A stretch of DNA of 46,723 nt from Bacteroidota bacterium (lineage in GTDB: Bacteria; Bacteroidota; Bacteroidia; Chitinophagales; Saprospiraceae), in contig JAAEZH010000043.1 in assembly GCA_018222965.1 (NCBI GenBank), positions 1-46,723 of the forward strand, in the 5' to 3' direction. Positions 42,803 through 46,723 of this stretch are shown here, piece after piece; positions within the stretch are counted from its first letter, which is position 1; every line of letters begins with the position of its first letter. The position numbers and the translations under genes are program-made. Under the pieces are notes generated by a model. It was not told the origin of the DNA, searched no databases, and was given only the letters and a program-made list of their open reading frames with translations.

Positions 42803-45493
42803 ATGCCCAAACTACCACCTGAAGCCGGAAAAATAGCTCTCCTTTGTGCCAGTGGCATTGCCGCTTCTGCCTGCCCGGCCGTATTGCCGGCCATTGGGGT
42901 AACAGTCATTCGGGCACTCGCTCCCAACATTGCTTCCGATGTATTGATAAATCTGAGGTACCGGGAAATCCGTTCCCATTTCAAGCCGGTACATCCGGGT
43001 GACCTCAATATGCATTTGGCCAATTTGTTGCACGATTCTTCTCTTCGCGCGCTTGATCTGCTGGAGAGCCTCTACAAAGAAAAAATTGATAAAGATTATA
43101 GCGGCCGATTGGCCCGAGTAGGAAAAGAGGCGCTCAAAATTGCCAGTACCCGGCTGCAGGAAATACGGAAAACACTTAAAAGTTTTGCCCCTGATAAAAA
43201 GAATGCCGATAAGTTTCTGGGGCAATTATCGGAGCAGGAAGCAGACCCCTGGATGGAAGTACTTCCGGAAACGCCAGATAAGCCATTAAACAACTTCATC
43301 AAAGAACATCTTCCCGGACTACTCAATACTGCCTTTAAAGATGCCCTCACCGATCCCAAAAATGAAAGAGCCTGGAAACAACTGCAGTTCCTGTTGATGC
43401 AGGACAGTCAGGCTCAACTTGCCGGACAGGGAGAAGTGCTGCTCAAGATTCAGGAAGCCCTGGAGTCTCCGGAAAAGGTGGCCGGTATCTTTGACAAAAC
43501 CTTACGCCAATCTCTTGATACCCTCCTGGCTGACACGAGAGACCTTAAAAAAGGCCAACAGCAAATCCTGGAAGAAGTACGAAAGCAAAAGGGACCAGTC
43601 ATTCCGGAATCGGGCATTCTCACCGCTATACCCCGGATGAATGACAAACTCATTGGCCGGGAAGCTACTTTGGAGAAATTGCACAAGGCCCTGCAGCAAG
43701 ACGATCATGCAGTTTGCCTCGTAAACGGCATGGGAGGTATTGGCAAGACCAGCGTGGCGATGGAGTATATGCACCGCTACGGACCAGCATACCCTTTTCG
43801 GGCCTGGGTAACACAAACCGGCGATTTTGCCGAGTCGCTCCTGCAACATCCCCTGTTGCTGAAATATCTAAACATCGACCCTCAGGGTGATACTGCCAAT
43901 AACGCCCGCCTTATTCTGGGTACCCTGGCCGGATTGGGAGACAGCGGTTTGCTGGTGATCGACAATGCGGAAAAAGATGTGGAGTATTACCGAAAAGATC
44001 TGCCTCCAAATTGGAAGGTGCTGCTTACCTCCCGGGAAGACCTGGGCTTTCGGAATACGATCCCGCTGGACTTTCTGGCGGAAGCCGATGCCCTGGCCTT
44101 GTTTTTTACCCATTACGAGTACGACAAAGACCGCGAAGCAGCCACCCGCCTGATTGCCGAGTTGGGTTATCACACCCTTACCATCGAGCTATTGGCTAAA
44201 ACCGCCCAAAAGCTGCGTATCCGGACCTTGGAGGAGTTGATCGCTTTATTCGAAGAAAAAGGATTAAAGATCGGACGCAAAGCCCGCGTACGTACCGGCC
44301 ACAGTGCGGAACAGGAGATTGAGCGACTATTTCCTTATCTGCTGCGCATCTTCGACCTGGGCGATCTCGCTGAGGATGCCGAAAAAGCCCGCCTGTTGCA
44401 GGTGTTTGCGCTGTTTCCGAGTCTGTTTACGCCTTTTGAGGTGATCACAGACCTGTTGGAACTGCAGGAAGTGGAAGAAAAAGACGATCTACGCGACCAA
44501 CTCGACCAGCTGGTCGATTCTGGTTGGCTGCTGCGGGAAGACGGGGAAGCTGATGATGGCTATAAAATGCATAAGGTAATCCAGGAAGTGGTATTGGAGA
44601 AATTGCCGGTGGAGGCTGTAGCGTTTTCCGGATTGATTACTGGTATCAAGAACCTGATTGAATATAGCAATATTGATACCACCCACCTGCTGTCAGAAAA
44701 ACTAGCTTGGCTGCCCTGGGCGGAGCAGTTGGTTGAGTATTTCAAAAATTGCGAGCTGGATGCAATGATAGCTTTATTTGACCGACTGGGCTACCTCAAA
44801 GAAAACCTCGGCGAATATCAGGAAGCGGCTGCTTTGGATGAAAAGGCCTTGGCCCTTTGTATCCAAATCCACGGGGAGGATCATGCATCCGTTTCTACCT
44901 ACCAGTCGAACCTGGGGAATGTGTACCGTAATTTGGGAGACTACGAAAAGGCGCGGGATTTATTGGAAAAGGCGCTGGACTCGGCCCTTCGGAATTTTGG
45001 GGAATTGCACCCGAGTGTAGCGATCAGTCAGTCGAACCTTGCGCTTGTGTACGGTAATTTGGGAGAATACGAAAAGGCCCGGGACTTATTGGAAAAGGCG
45101 CTGGACTCAGACCTTCGGAGTTTTGGGGAATTGCACCCGTCGGTAGCGATCCGTCAGTCGAACCTTGCGAATGTGTACGGAGATTTGGGGGACTACGAAA
45201 AGGCCCGGGACTTATTGGAGTCTGCGCTGGACTCGGCCCTTCGGAATTTTGGGGAATTGCACCCGAAGTTGGCTATCCGTCGAAATAATTTGGCTCTGGT
45301 ATATCATGCTCTGCAGAAATATCAGTCTGCAGCACATGAGTTTACGCTGGCCCTGGAAATTATCGGAAAATCCCTGGGAAAAGACCATCCCCATTTTACC
45401 ATCATTGAAAAATCACTTCATGCCAGCATCCAAGAAGGAGCAGAGTCGGGAGATGCCGAGATGATGAAATTGAAGAAGGAAATGGGGCTGTAG
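42803..45493 (+). CDS. STAND NTPase with C-terminal TPR repeats (NLR-like)
   Basis: 896 residues. N-terminal about 50 residues hydrophobic and Gly/Ala-rich (KIALLCASGIAASACPAVLPAIGVTVI), then a helical region to about 270 of no recognised family. NB-ARC-like NTPase at about 280-560: IGRE start, Walker A GMGGIGKTS (309-317), Walker B GLLVIDNAE, sensor LLTSRED, then a winged-helix-like part (LLQVFALFPSLFTPFEVITDLLEL). From about 655, kinesin-light-chain-type TPRs of 42 residues, three almost identical. This layout is shared by bacterial NLR-like sensors, some of which act in phage defence; here the role is an inference. Single gene, ATG at 42803. Confidence 0.85.
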   Translation: MPKLPPEAGKIALLCASGIAASACPAVLPAIGVTVIRALAPNIASDVLINLRYREIRSHFKPVHPGDLNMHLANLLHDSSLRALDLLESLYKEKIDKDYSGRLARVGKEALKIASTRLQEIRKTLKSFAPDKKNADKFLGQLSEQEADPWMEVLPETPDKPLNNFIKEHLPGLLNTAFKDALTDPKNERAWKQLQFLLMQDSQAQLAGQGEVLLKIQEALESPEKVAGIFDKTLRQSLDTLLADTRDLKKGQQQILEEVRKQKGPVIPESGILTAIPRMNDKLIGREATLEKLHKALQQDDHAVCLVNGMGGIGKTSVAMEYMHRYGPAYPFRAWVTQTGDFAESLLQHPLLLKYLNIDPQGDTANNARLILGTLAGLGDSGLLVIDNAEKDVEYYRKDLPPNWKVLLTSREDLGFRNTIPLDFLAEADALALFFTHYEYDKDREAATRLIAELGYHTLTIELLAKTAQKLRIRTLEELIALFEEKGLKIGRKARVRTGHSAEQEIERLFPYLLRIFDLGDLAEDAEKARLLQVFALFPSLFTPFEVITDLLELQEVEEKDDLRDQLDQLVDSGWLLREDGEADDGYKMHKVIQEVVLEKLPVEAVAFSGLITGIKNLIEYSNIDTTHLLSEKLAWLPWAEQLVEYFKNCELDAMIALFDRLGYLKENLGEYQEAAALDEKALALCIQIHGEDHASVSTYQSNLGNVYRNLGDYEKARDLLEKALDSALRNFGELHPSVAISQSNLALVYGNLGEYEKARDLLEKALDSDLRSFGELHPSVAIRQSNLANVYGDLGDYEKARDLLESALDSALRNFGELHPKLAIRRNNLALVYHALQKYQSAAHEFTLALEIIGKSLGKDHPHFTIIEKSLHASIQEGAESGDAEMMKLKKEMGL
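44908..45285. repeat. Three 126-bp coding repeats (TPR units)
   Basis: Units at 44908, 45034 and 45160 are exactly 126 bp each and nearly identical in DNA, including synonymous sites, which points to recent duplication or gene conversion within the TPR region. Confidence 0.88.
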
Positions 45494-45564
45494 AAATTTT
45501 GAATTTTGAATGCTGAATGCTGAATTTGGATTAACATTCAAACTTCCCCATTCTCCATTCCTCA

Positions 45565-46512
45565 TTAAAAAAACACCTCCATCGCTTCCCGATACGTATT
45601 CGCATGTGCCTCGACGATGTGCGCCACTCTTTGCGAATAACCACCTCCCATACTAATCGTTAGCGGAATCTCATTCTTCTTACACTGCTCTAAGACAAAC
45701 CGATCGCGTTGGCGACAGCCGTCGATGGACATGGCCAGTCGGCCGAGTTTGTCGGTTTCCAATACATCTACACCGGATAGGAAGAAGATGTGATCAGGCT
45801 CGGTTTGCTCGATCAGGCGGGGGAGGGTTTCCCGGAGTGTTTTCAGGTAGGGCGCGTCGGTGGTTTTATCGGGCAGGCCAATGTCGAGATCAGACTTTTC
45901 TTTGCGGCCGGGGTAGTTTTTGGCACCGTGCATACTGAAGGTAAATACCCGCGGATCGTCCTGAAAGATCTGAGCCGTCCCATTGCCCTGGTGTACATCC
46001 AGATCGACTACCAGTATCTTCTCCACCATCTTTTGCTGCAACATCCAATTGGCCGCAATGGCAATATCATTGAGCAAACAAAAGCCTTCGCCTTTGTAGG
46101 TAAAAGCATGATGCGTACCGCCAGCGATATTCATAGCTACGCCATGCTTTTTCGCGTAAAGCGCACACAACAAGGTGCCATTGGAAATATGCGTACCCCG
46201 TCGCACCAGATTCTCCGACATGGGGAAACCGATGGCGCGCTCTTCTTTCCGGCTTAAGCTTTGGTTTTTTAGCTTATCCCAGTACTCCTTTTCGTGAGTG
46301 AGCAGGATGACTTCCTCCGGCAGCGGATCGGGATGGAAAAACTGAGACTCGCTGATGGTCCCTTCATACAACAATTGCTCCGGCACCAGCTCGTATTTCT
46401 CCATGGGAAAGCGGTGGCCCTCCGGCAACTCGTATTTGTATACGGGCGAATAAGCGATTCGAAGGCTGTCCGGACCGCCGTCTATGAGTGTTTGTGGATG
46501 TTGTTTTGTCAA
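45565..46512 (-). CDS. Histone-deacetylase-family (class II/AcuC-like) deacetylase
   Basis: Zinc-dependent deacetylase fold. Visible: GGTHHAFTYKGEGFCLLNDIAIA (His pair and metal region), the zinc ligands Asp and His in VVDLDVHQGNG, the third Asp in FLSGVDVLETDKLG, and the GGGY tyrosine near the C-terminus. LRIAYSPVYKYELPEGHRFPMEKYELVPEQL is the usual start of this family. No ATG precedes it: I take TTG at 46512 (315 residues); the GTG at 46596 is in frame but adds Phe-rich, non-family sequence. Probable targets are small acetylated compounds or acetyl-lysine; context does not decide. Confidence 0.85.
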   Translation of the reverse strand: MTKQHPQTLIDGGPDSLRIAYSPVYKYELPEGHRFPMEKYELVPEQLLYEGTISESQFFHPDPLPEEVILLTHEKEYWDKLKNQSLSRKEERAIGFPMSENLVRRGTHISNGTLLCALYAKKHGVAMNIAGGTHHAFTYKGEGFCLLNDIAIAANWMLQQKMVEKILVVDLDVHQGNGTAQIFQDDPRVFTFSMHGAKNYPGRKEKSDLDIGLPDKTTDAPYLKTLRETLPRLIEQTEPDHIFFLSGVDVLETDKLGRLAMSIDGCRQRDRFVLEQCKKNEIPLTISMGGGYSQRVAHIVEAHANTYREAMEVFF

Positions 46513-46678
46513 GAAAAAAAATCTAAAATCTAATTGTACTGGCACACAAACTTCTGGGCACTTTTTGTGAAAGTATATAATAAAATACAGTACCACTATT
46601 TGTCCATAGTATTCTGCTCCACCTCCCGATTTCTATCGGGCTGAGGGGGAGAACCCCCGTTCTGACTTAATTGTATTT

Positions 46679-46723
46679 GCCTCCGGCGGCTTCTTTGCCT
46701 TGATGCAAATGAAGCAAAGATCA
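46679..46723. repeat. Dispersed repeat B, copy 2 (cut by window end)
   Basis: Matches 28781-28825 at 44 of 45 positions and then leaves the window. Confidence 0.8.

Overview
The window looks like chromosomal DNA of a Bacteroidota bacterium, most probably of the Saprospiria/Cytophagia type. The evidence is: two proteins with type IX secretion C-terminal domains, a TonB receptor of the Bacteroidota barrel family, LytTR regulator and propeller/LytS-type kinase, a MetX-homoserine dehydrogenase fusion, and promoters of the Bacteroidota form TTTG-N19-21-TAnnTTTG. Intergenic DNA is loaded with short tandem-repeat modules.

Layout. 0-7 kb: uvrA (minus), then fhs, a BioD-like/DRTGG P-loop protein and an unknown helical protein (plus). 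7-13.8 kb: the minus-strand operon ilvD-ilvB-ilvN-ilvC-ilvA, preceded by an Ile/Val-rich leader peptide and an intrinsic terminator. 13.9-17.8 kb: the minus-strand operon metY-metX::hom, preceded by two leader peptides in series, both rich in Met and Cys and each followed by its own terminator. Together the operons turn aspartate-derived homoserine into methionine and into threonine-derived isoleucine, plus valine. 18-23 kb: a type IX secreted protein and a TonB-type receptor. 23-28 kb: anti-sigma-like protein, sigma factor, a small secreted protein inside a 15-bp inverted repeat, a GG-leader peptide, an unknown 490-residue helical protein, a structured candidate ncRNA and a lipoprotein. 28-29.9 kb: gene-poor, with tRNA-Ala(GGC), a tRNA-Arg(CCT)-like gene whose anticodon loop seems one base short, and dispersed repeats. 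30-39.3 kb: hydrolase, methyltransferase, membrane protein, NmrA-like reductase, LytTR response regulator, type IX secreted PKD protein and sensor kinase. 39.4-46.7 kb: priA, a three-site palindrome array, a STAND NTPase-TPR protein and a histone-deacetylase-family enzyme.

Most notable: the tandem Met/Cys attenuators before metY (17450-17821), an unassigned pseudoknotted RNA at about 27316-27612, the odd tRNA at 29421, a highly iterated palindrome (CTTTCGSCGAA, seven copies), and modular intergenic repeats. Several start codons were revised: TTG or GTG starts were replaced by an internal ATG where one lies at the expected protein start. All functional calls rest on reading the sequence and on family knowledge; no database search was possible.
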